Shown here: positions 52,932 through 62,122 of the stretch, in pieces
How the letters are laid out: each line of letters opens with the position of its first letter
How positions within the stretch are numbered: the stretch's first letter is position 1
DNA from: Pelomonas sp051857475
Lineage (GTDB): Bacteria > Pseudomonadota > Gammaproteobacteria > Burkholderiales > Burkholderiaceae_C
Direction of reading: 5' to 3'
Assembly (NCBI RefSeq): GCF_051857475.1
Contig: NZ_JBPZGZ010000001.1
Location: forward strand, 1,426,001-1,490,000
Length of the DNA: 64,000 nt
Translations under genes and position numbers: made by a program
The notes under the pieces: generated by a model
Databases searched by the model: none
What the model was told of the DNA's origin: nothing
The model's input: the letters and a program-made list of their open reading frames with translations, nothing else

Positions 52932-55259
52932 TCAAGCCGTCGCCGGCTCGGCCTTGGGCTTGCCGTCCTTGCTCGGCTTGGGCGGCGTGGGCTGGATGTC
53001 CAGCACCGTCTCGCCCTTGTCGTCCACGTCCACGCTCAGGCGGCCGCCATCGACCAGCTTGCCGAACAGCAGCTCGTCGGCGAGTGCACGGCGGATGGTG
53101 TCCTGGATCAGGCGTTGCATCGGCCGCGCGCCCATCAGCGGGTCGAAGCCCTTCTTGGCGAGATGCTTGCGCAGCGCGTCGGAGAAGCTGACTTCGACCT
53201 TCTTCTCCTGCAGCTGGCTTTCCAGCTGCAGCAGGAATTTGTCGACCACGCGCAGGATGATTTCCTCGTCCAGCGGGCGGAAGGAAACGATGGCGTCCAG
53301 GCGGTTGCGGAACTCCGGCGTGAACAGGCGCTTGATGTCGGCCATCTCGTCGCCCTGCTGGCGAGCGTTGGTGAAGCCGATGGTGGACTTGTTCAAGGCC
53401 TCCGCGCCCGCATTCGTCGTCATGATGATGATGACGTTGCGGAAGTCGGCCTTGCGCCCGTTGTTGTCGGTCAGCGTGCCATGGTCCATGACCTGCAGCA
53501 GCACGTTGAAGACATCCGGGTGGGCCTTCTCGATCTCGTCCAGCAGCAGCACCGAGTGCGGCTTCTTGGTGACGGCCTCGGTCAGCAGGCCGCCCTGGTC
53601 AAAACCGACATAGCCCGGAGGAGCACCGATCAGGCGGCTGACGGCATGGCGCTCCATGTACTCGGACATGTCGAAGCGGATCAGCTCGATGCCCAGGATG
53701 TAGGCGAGCTGCTTGGCCACTTCGGTCTTGCCGACGCCGGTCGGACCGCTGAACAGGAAGCTGCCCACCGGCTTGTCCGGGCGGCCCAGGCCGGAGCGCG
53801 CCATCTTGATGGCGGCGGCCAGCGCGTCCACGGCCGGGTCCTGACCGAAGACGACGCTCTTCAGGTCGCGGTCCAGGGTCTTGAGCTTGCTGCGATCGTC
53901 GCTGTTGACCGAGGCGGGCGGGATGCGCGCGATCTTGGCGACGATGTCCTCGACCTCGGCGCGGGTGATGGTCTTCTTCTGCTTGCTCTTGGGCAGGATG
54001 CGCTGGGCGGCGCCGGCCTCGTCGATGACGTCGATGGCCTTGTCCGGCAGGTGGCGGTCGTTGATGTACTTGGCCGACAGCTCGGCGGCGGCCTGCAGGG
54101 CGCCCAGGGCGTACTTGACCGAGTGGTGCTCCTCGAAGCGGCTCTTCAGCCCCTTCAGGATCTCGATGGTCTGCTCGACCGAGGGCTCGGCCACGTCGAC
54201 CTTCTGGAAGCGACGGGACAGTGCCGCGTCCTTCTCGAAGATGCCGCGGTACTCGGTGAAGGTGGTGGCGCCGATGCACTTCATCGCGCCGGAACTCAGC
54301 GCCGGCTTCAGCAGATTGCTGGCGTCCAGCGTGCCGCCCGAGGCCGCGCCGGCACCGATCAGCGTGTGGATCTCGTCGATAAACAGCACGGCGTTGGGCT
54401 GGTCCTTCAGCGCCTTCAGCACCGCCTTCAGGCGCTGCTCGAAGTCGCCGCGGTACTTGGTGCCCGCCAGCAGCGCGCCCATGTCCAGCGAGTAGACGAT
54501 GGCGTCGGCCAGCACTTCGGGCACTTCGCCTTCGGTGATGCGCCAGGCCAGGCCTTCGGCAATGGCCGTCTTGCCCACGCCGGCCTCACCGACGAGCAGC
54601 GGGTTGTTCTTACGGCGGCGGCACAGCACCTGCACGACGCGCTCGACCTCGGACTCGCGGCCGATCAGCGGATCGATCTTGCCGTCCTTGGCCTGCTGGT
54701 TCAGGTTCTGGGTGAACTGCTCCAGGGGCGAGGCCTTGGCATTGCCGCCCTCGCCTTCCTCGCGCTCGGCGTCCGTGCCGCCGGGGGCCTGGCCCTCGGG
54801 GTTCTTGGGCGGCTCGGGGTCGGTCTTCTTGATGCCATGGGCGATGAAGTTGACGACGTCCAGACGCGTGACGCCCTGCTGGTGCAGGTAGTAGACGGCG
54901 TGCGAATCCTTCTCGCCGAAGATGGCGACCAGCACGTTGGCGCCGGTCACTTCCTTCTTGCCGCTGCCGGTGCTCTGCACATGCATGATGGCGCGCTGGA
55001 TGACGCGCTGGAAGCCCAGCGTCGGCTGGGTGTCCACCTCGTCGCTGCCGCCCACCATGGGCGTGTTTTCCTTGATGAACTGCGTCAGGCTCTTGCGCAG
55101 ATCGTCCAGGTTGGCGGCACAGGCCCGCAGCACCTCTGCGGCGCTGGGGTTGTCGAGCAACGCGAGCAGCAAGTGCTCGACGGTGATGAATTCGTGCCGC
55201 TGCTGGCGCGCCTCGACGAACGCCATGTGCAAACTGACTTCAAGCTCTTGCGCAATCAT
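52932..55259 (-). CDS. clpA: ATP-dependent Clp protease ATP-binding subunit ClpA
   Basis: A 775-residue AAA+ unfoldase that feeds substrates to ClpP. The N domain (1-145) is followed by D1 with GEAGVGKTA and LFIDEIHTLIGAG, and D2 with SGPTGVGKTEVAKQ and LLDEIEKAHPDV. The ClpP-binding loop STIGFTNARQQGD is present with IGF in place of IGL. The linker around 145-175 is Glu/Gly-rich. The ATG at 55259 overlaps the clpS stop (ATGA). ClpP is not in the window. Confidence 0.96.
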   Translation of the reverse strand: MIAQELEVSLHMAFVEARQQRHEFITVEHLLLALLDNPSAAEVLRACAANLDDLRKSLTQFIKENTPMVGGSDEVDTQPTLGFQRVIQRAIMHVQSTGSGKKEVTGANVLVAIFGEKDSHAVYYLHQQGVTRLDVVNFIAHGIKKTDPEPPKNPEGQAPGGTDAEREEGEGGNAKASPLEQFTQNLNQQAKDGKIDPLIGRESEVERVVQVLCRRRKNNPLLVGEAGVGKTAIAEGLAWRITEGEVPEVLADAIVYSLDMGALLAGTKYRGDFEQRLKAVLKALKDQPNAVLFIDEIHTLIGAGAASGGTLDASNLLKPALSSGAMKCIGATTFTEYRGIFEKDAALSRRFQKVDVAEPSVEQTIEILKGLKSRFEEHHSVKYALGALQAAAELSAKYINDRHLPDKAIDVIDEAGAAQRILPKSKQKKTITRAEVEDIVAKIARIPPASVNSDDRSKLKTLDRDLKSVVFGQDPAVDALAAAIKMARSGLGRPDKPVGSFLFSGPTGVGKTEVAKQLAYILGIELIRFDMSEYMERHAVSRLIGAPPGYVGFDQGGLLTEAVTKKPHSVLLLDEIEKAHPDVFNVLLQVMDHGTLTDNNGRKADFRNVIIIMTTNAGAEALNKSTIGFTNARQQGDEMADIKRLFTPEFRNRLDAIVSFRPLDEEIILRVVDKFLLQLESQLQEKKVEVSFSDALRKHLAKKGFDPLMGARPMQRLIQDTIRRALADELLFGKLVDGGRLSVDVDDKGETVLDIQPTPPKPSKDGKPKAEPATA

Positions 55260-55636
55260 GCGGCCTCCATAATGCACTGCAGGGGGTGGCCGGCACGCCG
55301 TGAGGCGGCCAGAACCAGCTCCACCTTGGTCGCGGCGACATCCTTGGTGAACACACCGCAGACCCCGCGACCCTCGTGGTGGATTTTGAGCATGATCTGC
55401 GTCGCCGTATCGAGGTCATGCCGGAAAAATTCCTGCAGAACCATGACTACAAACTCCATCGGCGTGAAATCGTCGTTCAAGAGCAGGACCTGATAGAGCC
55501 GCGGGGGCTCGGTCTTCTGGGTCTGGCGCTCGACGACGACCGCACCTTCGCCCTCGTCCTTGCCCGGCTTGATGGGCGGCACGGGCGGAGGCGGCGTCGA
55601 CTGGTTTCGCGGTGAAAAAACGGGGAACACAGGCAT
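55256..55636 (-). CDS. clpS: ATP-dependent Clp protease adaptor ClpS
   Basis: A 126-residue adaptor that hands N-degron substrates to ClpA. The core starts YQVLLLNDDFTPMEFVVMVLQEFF, where the ND and the downstream M are the N-terminal-residue pocket, and continues IMLKIHHEGRGVCGVFTKDVAATK. Residues 1-45 are a Pro-rich flexible extension, longer than in E. coli. It is coupled to clpA (ATGA) and divergent from the cold-shock gene. Confidence 0.95.
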   Translation of the reverse strand: MPVFPVFSPRNQSTPPPPVPPIKPGKDEGEGAVVVERQTQKTEPPRLYQVLLLNDDFTPMEFVVMVLQEFFRHDLDTATQIMLKIHHEGRGVCGVFTKDVAATKVELVLAASRRAGHPLQCIMEAA

Positions 55637-55816
55637 GTCGGGATTCTATCGACGGGGGGTTTCCCTCGCCGACTGCGGGCAAGTGGAGACGCGACCCGAA
55701 ATTGCAAGCAGCTTCGGGTGAACCCGGCCGGGAAGGTCCCGAATTGACGCTTTTTATTGCGCTACCAGAATCCACGTCCGCCTCCCCGGGAGGTGCCACA
55801 AAGAATTGGAGACAAG

Positions 55817-56059
55817 ATGATGGCGCTGGGCAAAGTCAAGTGGTTCAACGATGCCAAGGGCTTTGGATTCATCGAGCCGGAAGCCGGCGGCGATGACGTC
55901 TTCGCTCATTTTTCGGCGATCCAGATGGAGGGTTTCCGAACGCTGAAGCAGGGCAGCCAGGTGCAATTCGATCTGGTGCAGGGCCCCAAGGGTCAACTCG
56001 CCCAGAACATCACGCCGATGGAAGCAGCCAGGGTCATGGAGCAGCCGCAAGCTTCCTGA
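55817..56059 (+). CDS. cold-shock-domain protein (CspA family)
   Basis: An 80-residue RNA chaperone. The CSD motifs are GKVKWFNDAKGFGFIEPE (RNP-1 KGFGFI) and DDVFAHFSAI (RNP-2 VFAHF). Two adjacent ATGs (55817, 55820) compete; both follow TTGGAGACAAG. The coding end is Gln/Ala-rich. It is divergent from clpS across 180 bases, which leaves room for a long cold-shock leader. A terminator follows at 56076. Confidence 0.92.
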   Translation: MMALGKVKWFNDAKGFGFIEPEAGGDDVFAHFSAIQMEGFRTLKQGSQVQFDLVQGPKGQLAQNITPMEAARVMEQPQAS

Positions 56060-56075
56060 GCGAAACGCCCCCCAA

Positions 56076-56108
56076 AAAGCCCCGTGAGCCGCAAGGCCAC
56101 GGGGCTTT
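56076..56108 (+). terminator. intrinsic terminator after the cold-shock gene
   Basis: AAAGCCCCGTG and CACGGGGCTTT pair perfectly over 11 bases, with an inner GCC/GGC stem. The plus reading ends in a short T run; the minus reading has five T. It lies 16 bases after the cold-shock stop. Confidence 0.75.
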
Positions 56109-56222
56109 CGCATGGCGGGGTGCCGTTTCGGCGAGCGACTCGGCTTGCTAAAGTCCATGGCTTGCGCGCGGCGACCTGGCCGCTGCGCGCTGCAAGGATT
56201 CCCCCTTTACCGGACCACGCTC

Positions 56223-58463
56223 ATGACCGCCGAAAAGACGACCCAGATTGTTTACACCCTGACCGATGAAGCACCGCGCCTGGCCACGGCCTCGCTGCTG
56301 CCGGTCGTTCAGGCCTTCGCGGCTCAAGCTGGCATCGACGTCGTCACCAGCGACATCTCGGTGGCCGGCCGCATCCTGGGCCAGTTCCCCGAGTTGCTGA
56401 CCGAAGAACAGCGTGCGCCCGACAACCTGGCCGCCCTGGGCAAGCTGACGCTCAAGCCCGAAGCCAACATCATCAAGCTGCCCAATATCAGCGCCTCGGT
56501 GGCCCAGCTCAAGGCCGCGATCAAGGAACTGCAGGACAAGGGCTACAAGATCCCCGACTTCCCCGAGAAGCCCGAGACCGACGAGCAGAAGGACATCCGC
56601 GCGCGCTACAACAAGTGCATCGGCTCGGCCGTGAACCCGGTGCTGCGTGAAGGCAACTCCGACCGCCGCGCGCCCAAGGCCGTCAAGGAATACGCCCGCA
56701 AGAACCCGCACCGCATGGACGCCTGGAGCCAGGCTTCGCGCTCGCATGTGTCGCATATGCACGGCGGCGACTTCTATCACGGCGAAAAGTCCATGACCCT
56801 GGACCGCGCCCGCGACGTGAAGATGGAGCTCATCACCAAGAGCGGCAAGACCATCATCCTCAAGCCCAAGGTCTCGCTGCTGGACCGCGAAGTCATCGAT
56901 TCGATGTTCATGAGCAAGAAGGCCCTGCTCGAGTTCTACGAAACGGAGATCGAGGACGCGCGCAAGACCGGCGTGATGTTCTCGCTGCACGTCAAGGCCA
57001 CCATGATGAAGGTGAGCCACCCCATCGTGTTCGGCCACTGCGTGAAGATCTTCTACAAGGACGCATTCGCCAAGCACGCCAAGCTGTTCGACGAACTGGG
57101 CGTCAACGTCAACAACGGCATGGTGGACCTGTACACCAAGATCGCCACGCTGCCGCAAAGCACCCAGGACGAGATCAAGCGTGACCTGCACGCCTGCCAC
57201 GAGCACCGCCCCGAACTGGCGATGGTGGACTCGGCCAAGGGCATCACCAACTTCCATTCGCCCAACGACATCATCGTGGACGCCTCCATGCCCGCGGCCA
57301 TCCGCAGCGGCGGCAAGATGTATGGCGCCGACGGCCGCCTGAAGGATGTCAAGGCCGTGATGCCGGAGTCGACCTTCGCCCGCATCTACCAGGAGATGAT
57401 CAACTTCTGCAAATGGCATGGCGCCTTCGATCCCAAGACCATGGGCACCGTGCCCAACGTCGGTCTGATGGCCCAGCAGGCCGAGGAATACGGCTCGCAC
57501 GACAAGACGTTTGAAATCACCGAAGCCGGCACCGCCAACATCACCGACCTGGAAACGGGCGAAGTGCTGCTGAGCCAGGAGGTCGAGCAGGGCGACATCT
57601 GGCGCATGTGCCAGTGCAAGGACGCCGCCATCCGCGACTGGGTCAAGCTGGCTGTCAACCGCGCCCGCAACTCGGGCATGCCCGTCGTCTTCTGGCTGGA
57701 CAGCTACCGCCCGCACGAGGCCCAGCTGATCCGCAAGGTCAAGATGTATCTGCACGAGCACGACACGACCGGCCTGGACATCCAGATCATGAGCCAGGTG
57801 CGCGCCATGCGTTACACACTGGAGCGCGTCATCCGCGGCCTGGACACCATCAGCGCCACCGGCAACATCCTGCGCGACTACCTGACCGACCTCTTCCCCA
57901 TCATGGAGCTGGGCACCTCGGCCAAGATGCTGTCCATCGTGCCGCTGATGGCCGGTGGCGGCATGTACGAGACCGGCGCCGGCGGCTCGGCACCCAAGCA
58001 CGTGCAGCAGCTGGTGGAAGAGAACCACCTGCGCTGGGACTCGCTGGGTGAATTCCTGGCCCTGGCCGTCAGCCTCGAAGATGTCGGCATCAAGACCCAG
58101 AACGCCAAGGCCAAGGTGCTGGCCAAGGCCCTGGACGCCGCCACCGGCAAGCTGCTGGACAACGGCAAGGGCCCGAGCCCCAAGACCGGCGAGATCGACA
58201 ACCGCGGCAGCCACTTCTACCTGACGCTGTACTGGGCCCAGGAACTGGCCGCACAGAAGGATGACGCCGAACTGGCCGCACGCTTCAAGGCCCTGGCCGA
58301 CACGCTGACCGCCAACGAAGCCAAGATCGCCGAGGAACTGAAGGCCGTCCAGGGCCAGCCGACCGACATCGGCGGCTACTTCCTGCCGGACACGGCCAAG
58401 CTGGACAAGGTCATGCGCCCCAGCGCCACCTTCAACGCGGCCTTGCAAGCGCTGGCCGGCTGA
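56223..58463 (+). CDS. icd: NADP-dependent isocitrate dehydrogenase, monomeric type
   Basis: A 746-residue single-chain isocitrate dehydrogenase (the IDH-II class of Azotobacter and Corynebacterium). It converts isocitrate to 2-oxoglutarate and NADPH in the cytoplasm. Characteristic segments are IYTLTDEAPRLAT-like start, LPNISASVAQLKAAI near 84-98, a GSAVNPVLREGNSDRRAP block near 137-154, and SLGEFLALAVSLED near 607-620. It is unrelated in fold length to the homodimeric enzyme encoded convergently at 58772. The ATG at 56223 is the conserved start, with a longer frame upstream that crosses the csp terminator. A strong terminator follows. Confidence 0.95.
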   Translation: MTAEKTTQIVYTLTDEAPRLATASLLPVVQAFAAQAGIDVVTSDISVAGRILGQFPELLTEEQRAPDNLAALGKLTLKPEANIIKLPNISASVAQLKAAIKELQDKGYKIPDFPEKPETDEQKDIRARYNKCIGSAVNPVLREGNSDRRAPKAVKEYARKNPHRMDAWSQASRSHVSHMHGGDFYHGEKSMTLDRARDVKMELITKSGKTIILKPKVSLLDREVIDSMFMSKKALLEFYETEIEDARKTGVMFSLHVKATMMKVSHPIVFGHCVKIFYKDAFAKHAKLFDELGVNVNNGMVDLYTKIATLPQSTQDEIKRDLHACHEHRPELAMVDSAKGITNFHSPNDIIVDASMPAAIRSGGKMYGADGRLKDVKAVMPESTFARIYQEMINFCKWHGAFDPKTMGTVPNVGLMAQQAEEYGSHDKTFEITEAGTANITDLETGEVLLSQEVEQGDIWRMCQCKDAAIRDWVKLAVNRARNSGMPVVFWLDSYRPHEAQLIRKVKMYLHEHDTTGLDIQIMSQVRAMRYTLERVIRGLDTISATGNILRDYLTDLFPIMELGTSAKMLSIVPLMAGGGMYETGAGGSAPKHVQQLVEENHLRWDSLGEFLALAVSLEDVGIKTQNAKAKVLAKALDAATGKLLDNGKGPSPKTGEIDNRGSHFYLTLYWAQELAAQKDDAELAARFKALADTLTANEAKIAEELKAVQGQPTDIGGYFLPDTAKLDKVMRPSATFNAALQALAG

Positions 58464-58481
58464 TCTGCTGCACCGCAACAA

Positions 58482-58510
58482 AAAGGGCGCCCGTCGGGCG
58501 CCCTTTTTTT
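58482..58510 (+). terminator. intrinsic terminator after monomeric icd
   Basis: GGGCGCCC repeats as an 8-bp stem around a three-base loop (58485-58503), preceded by A-run and followed by seven T. Confidence 0.95.
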
Positions 58511-58696
58511 GCCTAGCAGCAGCGTTGCGTTTTCACGCTCAGGGCAAGTCCGTAATCCGACAGCAAGCCAATCGCCAGCTTCTTTCTTTACAGTCTGAAA
58601 CCAGGCGTTTGCTCCTGCAATTGCCGATCACAGCCGCCTCGTGAAGCACCGCGAGACAGCCCCAAACCCCGGCCCAGAGCCGGGGTTTTCCTTTTC
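58511..58696 (+). ncRNA. candidate small RNA with its own terminator
   Basis: After the strong icd terminator there is a 150-base stretch without an ORF that ends in a second plus-strand terminator (58665-58695: AACCCCGG/CCGGGGTT, then TTTTCCTTTT). A terminator needs a transcript, and none of the annotated genes supplies one. A weak promoter-like pair, TTTCAC and TAATCC with a 16-base spacer, lies near 58530-58557. It could equally be read-through insurance. No known sRNA family is recognised. Confidence 0.35.
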
Positions 58697-58704
58697 GGGG
58701 CGAC

Positions 58705-58738
58705 AAAAAGCCCCGCGCTCGACGACGCGAGGCGGGGC
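58705..58738 (-). terminator. intrinsic terminator after dimeric icd
   Basis: On the minus strand GCCCCGC and GCGGGGC pair around an inner imperfect stem and are followed by five T. It lies 33 bases after the stop of the isocitrate dehydrogenase gene at 58772. Confidence 0.8.
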
Positions 58739-58771
58739 GATGGATGAACACCGGGCCTTGCCCGATGTCGC

Positions 58772-60028
58772 TTACTCCATGCAGTCGATCATGACCTGGC
58801 CAAACCCCGAGCAGGACACCTGGGTCGCGCCGTCCATCAGGCGGGCGAAGTCATAGGTGACCTTCTTGCTGAGGATGGCCTTTTCCATCGAGCTGATGAT
58901 GAGGTCGGCGGCAGCTGTCCAGCCCATGTGGCGCAGCATCATCTCGGCCGACAGGATCTCGGAGCCGGGGTTCACATAGTCCTTGCCGGCGTACTTGGGC
59001 GCCGTGCCGTGGGTGGCCTCGAACATGGCGATGGAGTCGCTCATGTTGGCGCCCGGCGCGATGCCGATGCCGCCGACCTGGGCGGCCAGAGCGTCGGAGA
59101 CGTAGTCGCCGTTCAGGTTCAGCGTGGCGATGACGCTGTACTCCGCGGGGCGCAGGATGATCTGCTGCAGGAAGGCGTCGGCGATGACGTCCTTGATGGT
59201 GATGGACTTGCCGGTCTTGGGGTTCTTGACCTTGCACCACGGGCCGCCGTCGATGGGCTCGGCGCCGAATTCCTTCTGCGCCAGCGCGTAGGCCCAGTCA
59301 CGGAAGGCACCTTCGGTGAACTTCATGATGTTGCCCTTGTGCACGATGGTGACGCTGGGCTTGTCGTTGTCGATGGCGTACTGGATGGCCTTGCGCACCA
59401 GGCGCTCGGTGCCTTCGCGGCTGACCGGCTTCACACCGATGCCGGAGGTTTCGGGGAAGCGGATCTTCTTGACGCCCATCTCGTCCTGCAGGAACTTGAT
59501 GAGCTTCTTCGCCTTGTCGCTCTCGGCCTCGTACTCGATGCCGGCGTAGATGTCTTCCGAGTTCTCGCGGAAGATGACCATGTCGACCTTGTGGGGCTCC
59601 TTCACGGGGCTGGGCACGCCGTCGAAATACTGCACGGGGCGCAGGCAGACGTAGAGGTCCAGTTCCTGGCGCAGCGTGACATTCAGCGAGCGGATGCCAC
59701 CGCCGACCGGCGTCGTCAGCGGGCCCTTGATGGAGACGATGTAGTCCTTGACGACCTGCAGCGTCTCTTCCGGCAGCCAGACGTCGGGGCCGTAGACCCG
59801 GGTGCTCTTCTCGCCGGCGTAGATCTCCATCCAGTGGATCTTCTTCGAGCCGCCATAGGCCTTGGCCACGGCCGCGTCCACCACCTTCAGCATGACGGGC
59901 GTGATGTCCAGGCCCGTGCCATCACCCTCGATGTAGGGAATGATGGGGTTGTTCGGCACATTCAGCGAGAAGTCGGCATTGGCGGTGATCTTCTGGCCGC
60001 CTTCAGGCACCTTGATGTGTTGGTACAT
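58772..60028 (-). CDS. icd: NADP-dependent isocitrate dehydrogenase, homodimeric type
   Basis: A 418-residue member of the isocitrate/isopropylmalate dehydrogenase family, the E. coli Icd type. PYIEGDGTGLDITPVMLKVVDAA is the start of the fold. The substrate-site serine block NSEDIYAGIE is near 155-164, and IGIAPGANMSDSIAMFEATHGTAPKYAG near 325-352 is the nucleotide site. The serine in NSEDIY is the one phosphorylated by AceK in enterics. It is convergent with the monomeric isocitrate dehydrogenase, so the cell has two isoenzymes encoded side by side. Confidence 0.96.
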   Translation of the reverse strand: MYQHIKVPEGGQKITANADFSLNVPNNPIIPYIEGDGTGLDITPVMLKVVDAAVAKAYGGSKKIHWMEIYAGEKSTRVYGPDVWLPEETLQVVKDYIVSIKGPLTTPVGGGIRSLNVTLRQELDLYVCLRPVQYFDGVPSPVKEPHKVDMVIFRENSEDIYAGIEYEAESDKAKKLIKFLQDEMGVKKIRFPETSGIGVKPVSREGTERLVRKAIQYAIDNDKPSVTIVHKGNIMKFTEGAFRDWAYALAQKEFGAEPIDGGPWCKVKNPKTGKSITIKDVIADAFLQQIILRPAEYSVIATLNLNGDYVSDALAAQVGGIGIAPGANMSDSIAMFEATHGTAPKYAGKDYVNPGSEILSAEMMLRHMGWTAAADLIISSMEKAILSKKVTYDFARLMDGATQVSCSGFGQVMIDCME

Positions 60029-60079
60029 GGCTTGTGGGCTTTCGAGACAAAAACGAAACCCGGCGAGTTTATGGCCGCC

Positions 60080-60706
60080 TCAGCAGGCCAGCCGGATCCC
60101 ATGCCATATGCCTTGCGCCAGCCCCCAGCCCGCACCGGCTGCGAGGCCCAGTCCGGCCAGACGCAGGGCCAGCACGTCTCCACCCGCGCCACGCTTGAGC
60201 AGCCGCGCCCGCCACAGCGGCGCGATGGCGAGGCCCGGCGTGCTGGCCAGCGCAAAGCCGGCCATGGCCAGCGCGCCGCTGCCGGGCGAGCCCGACAGCC
60301 CGGCCAGCAGGAGTGCCGCGTGCAGCAGGCCGCAGGGCATGGCAACCCAGGCGAGTCCGGTCGCGAAGGCATGCCGCGGCGCGGGGCGCCAGCGCACCGT
60401 GCCCAGCCACGCCGGCACCCGGCCGCGCGCCAGCAGCGTCAGGCCCAGCAGCAGCATGCCCGCCTGCAGCAGGGCCCAGGCGGGTTGCAGCAGCAGGACG
60501 CGACTCGACGCAGTGGCCAGCGCCTGTGCCGATGCCGCGGCCACCGCGCCTGCGGCTGAATAGCCCAGCAGCCGCCCGACGAGCAGCCTCACCGGCCGCG
60601 GCCCGGCGGCCAGGGCACAGGGCGCGCTGCACATGGCGGCGCAATGCGGCGTAACGGCCAGGCCCATCAACGCGGCCGAGGCGATCAGCGCCGCATCCAG
60701 GCCCAT
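60080..60706 (-). CDS. TauE/SafE or UreH-like membrane protein
   Basis: A 208-residue inner-membrane protein with about six spans. Its first span contains the GLAVTPHCAAMCSAPC motif typical of the DsbD-like/UreH transmembrane group, where two cysteines sit near the membrane face. Proteins of this type lie next to cytochrome cbb3 oxidase or hemN genes in many betaproteobacteria, and a role in copper or thiol transport is suspected. The ATG at 60706 overlaps the hemN stop by one base (TGATG), so it is coupled to hemN. An alternative frame (60069-60761) is a shadow. Confidence 0.78.
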   Translation of the reverse strand: MGLDAALIASAALMGLAVTPHCAAMCSAPCALAAGPRPVRLLVGRLLGYSAAGAVAAASAQALATASSRVLLLQPAWALLQAGMLLLGLTLLARGRVPAWLGTVRWRPAPRHAFATGLAWVAMPCGLLHAALLLAGLSGSPGSGALAMAGFALASTPGLAIAPLWRARLLKRGAGGDVLALRLAGLGLAAGAGWGLAQGIWHGIRLAC

Positions 60707-62088
60707 CAGATGATCTTGGAGAAGCGCTCGCGGCCCGCGTCGGCCTGGCAATAGCGGTCAAACACCATGGCCACGGCGCGCACGAAATACCAGCCCAGCG
60801 GCGTCACCTGGATGGCACCGGGCTCCAGCGCCACCAGGCCCTGAGCGGCGAGCGCCACCAGGCGTTCCAGTTCGGGCGCGAAATAGGCCTGGACGTCGAC
60901 CAGGTAGGACGTGGCGATGGACTCGAATTCCAGCCGGCCCTGGCACATCAGCGCCATGATGACGGCGCGCCGCACCAGGTCGTCGCGGTTCAGCGCCAGG
61001 CCGCGCTGCACGGGCAGCTGGCGCTGGTTCAGCGCATCCTCGTAGTCGGCCAGGGTCTTGGCGTTCTGCGCATAGGTGGCGCCGACGCGGCTGATGGCCG
61101 ACACGCCCAGGCCGACGAGATCGCAGTCCGGCTGCGTCGAATAGCCCTGGAAGTTGCGATGCAGCAGGCCCTGGCGCTTGGCGACGGCCAGCGGGTCGCC
61201 CGGCAGCGCGAAGTGGTCCATGCCGATGTAGGCATAGCCCTCGCCGAGCAGGGCGCTGATGGCACCCGACAGCATGGCCAGCTTGTCCCCGGCCGGCGGC
61301 AGCAGCTCGGCGACGATGCGACGCTGCGGCTTGAAGCGCTGCGGCAGATGGGCATAGGCATACATCGCGATGCGATCGGGCCGCAGCCCGGCCACCTGGG
61401 CGATGGTGCGGGCGAAGCTGGCCGGCGTCTGCAGCGGCAGGCCATAGATCAGGTCGACGCTGAGGGACGCGAAACCCAGCTCGCGCGCCGATTGCATCAG
61501 CGCGGCGACGGACTCCAGCGGCTGCACCCGATGCACCGCCTTCTGCACACCGGCGTCGAAGTCCTGCACACCGAAGGACAGCCGGTTGAAGCCCAGCATG
61601 CGCAGATGGGCCAGCCGCGCCGCATCGACGGTGCGCGGGTCCACCTCGATGGACAGTTCGGCGCCGGGCAGCAGCCGGAAGCGCCGCCGCAGCATGTCCA
61701 TCAGCAGGCTGAGCTCGTCGTCGGACAGGAAGGTCGGCGAACCGCCCCCCAGGTGCAGCTGCGACACCGGTGCCGCACCGCCCAGGGCCTCTGCCACGAG
61801 GTCCATCTCGACACCCAGCAGGTCCAGGTAAGGGCGCGCCCTCTCATGGTGGCGGGTGATGATCTTGTTGCAGGCGCAGTAATAGCAGAGCTGCTCGCAA
61901 AAAGGGATGTGCACATAGACCGACAGCGGCTGGATCGTGCCGCGCAGGGCCAGCGCCTGCAGATGCTGGGGCGCCTGATGAGCCTCGACGAAGCGATCGG
62001 CCGTCGGGTAGGAGGTGTAGCGCGGGCCGGCCACGTCGTGGCGGCGCAGCAGTTCGGGGTCCAGGGGTTTGTCGGTGACGGCAGCCAT
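60706..62088 (-). CDS. hemN: oxygen-independent coproporphyrinogen III oxidase
   Basis: A 460-residue radical-SAM enzyme that makes protoporphyrinogen IX without oxygen. The cluster motif FCEQLCYYCACN (CX3CX2C) lies near residue 65-76, then LHLGGGSPTFLSDDELSLL and FGVQDFDAGVQKAVHR. The ATG at 62088 is the natural start because the GPRYTSYPTADRF block follows early. A consensus FNR box 35-48 bases upstream of the start explains induction without oxygen. It is coupled to the downstream membrane protein gene. Confidence 0.95.
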   Translation of the reverse strand: MAAVTDKPLDPELLRRHDVAGPRYTSYPTADRFVEAHQAPQHLQALALRGTIQPLSVYVHIPFCEQLCYYCACNKIITRHHERARPYLDLLGVEMDLVAEALGGAAPVSQLHLGGGSPTFLSDDELSLLMDMLRRRFRLLPGAELSIEVDPRTVDAARLAHLRMLGFNRLSFGVQDFDAGVQKAVHRVQPLESVAALMQSARELGFASLSVDLIYGLPLQTPASFARTIAQVAGLRPDRIAMYAYAHLPQRFKPQRRIVAELLPPAGDKLAMLSGAISALLGEGYAYIGMDHFALPGDPLAVAKRQGLLHRNFQGYSTQPDCDLVGLGVSAISRVGATYAQNAKTLADYEDALNQRQLPVQRGLALNRDDLVRRAVIMALMCQGRLEFESIATSYLVDVQAYFAPELERLVALAAQGLVALEPGAIQVTPLGWYFVRAVAMVFDRYCQADAGRERFSKII

Positions 62089-62122
62089 GCCGCCACTGTG
62101 CCCAGCAGCGACTTCAGCGGCC

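Noticed and set aside
53115..55493. 792-residue open frame antisense to clpA
   Set aside because: Shadow frame created by the biased third positions of clpA; no domain pattern.
56148..58481. 777-residue open frame antisense to the monomeric icd gene
   Set aside because: Shadow frame; His/Val/Gly-rich repeats follow the codons of icd and no motif is recognisable.
60069..60761. 230-residue alternative frame over the UreH-like membrane protein
   Set aside because: Arg/Gly/Ala-rich without hydrophobic segments; the other frame gives a coherent membrane protein with a conserved Cys motif and TGATG coupling.
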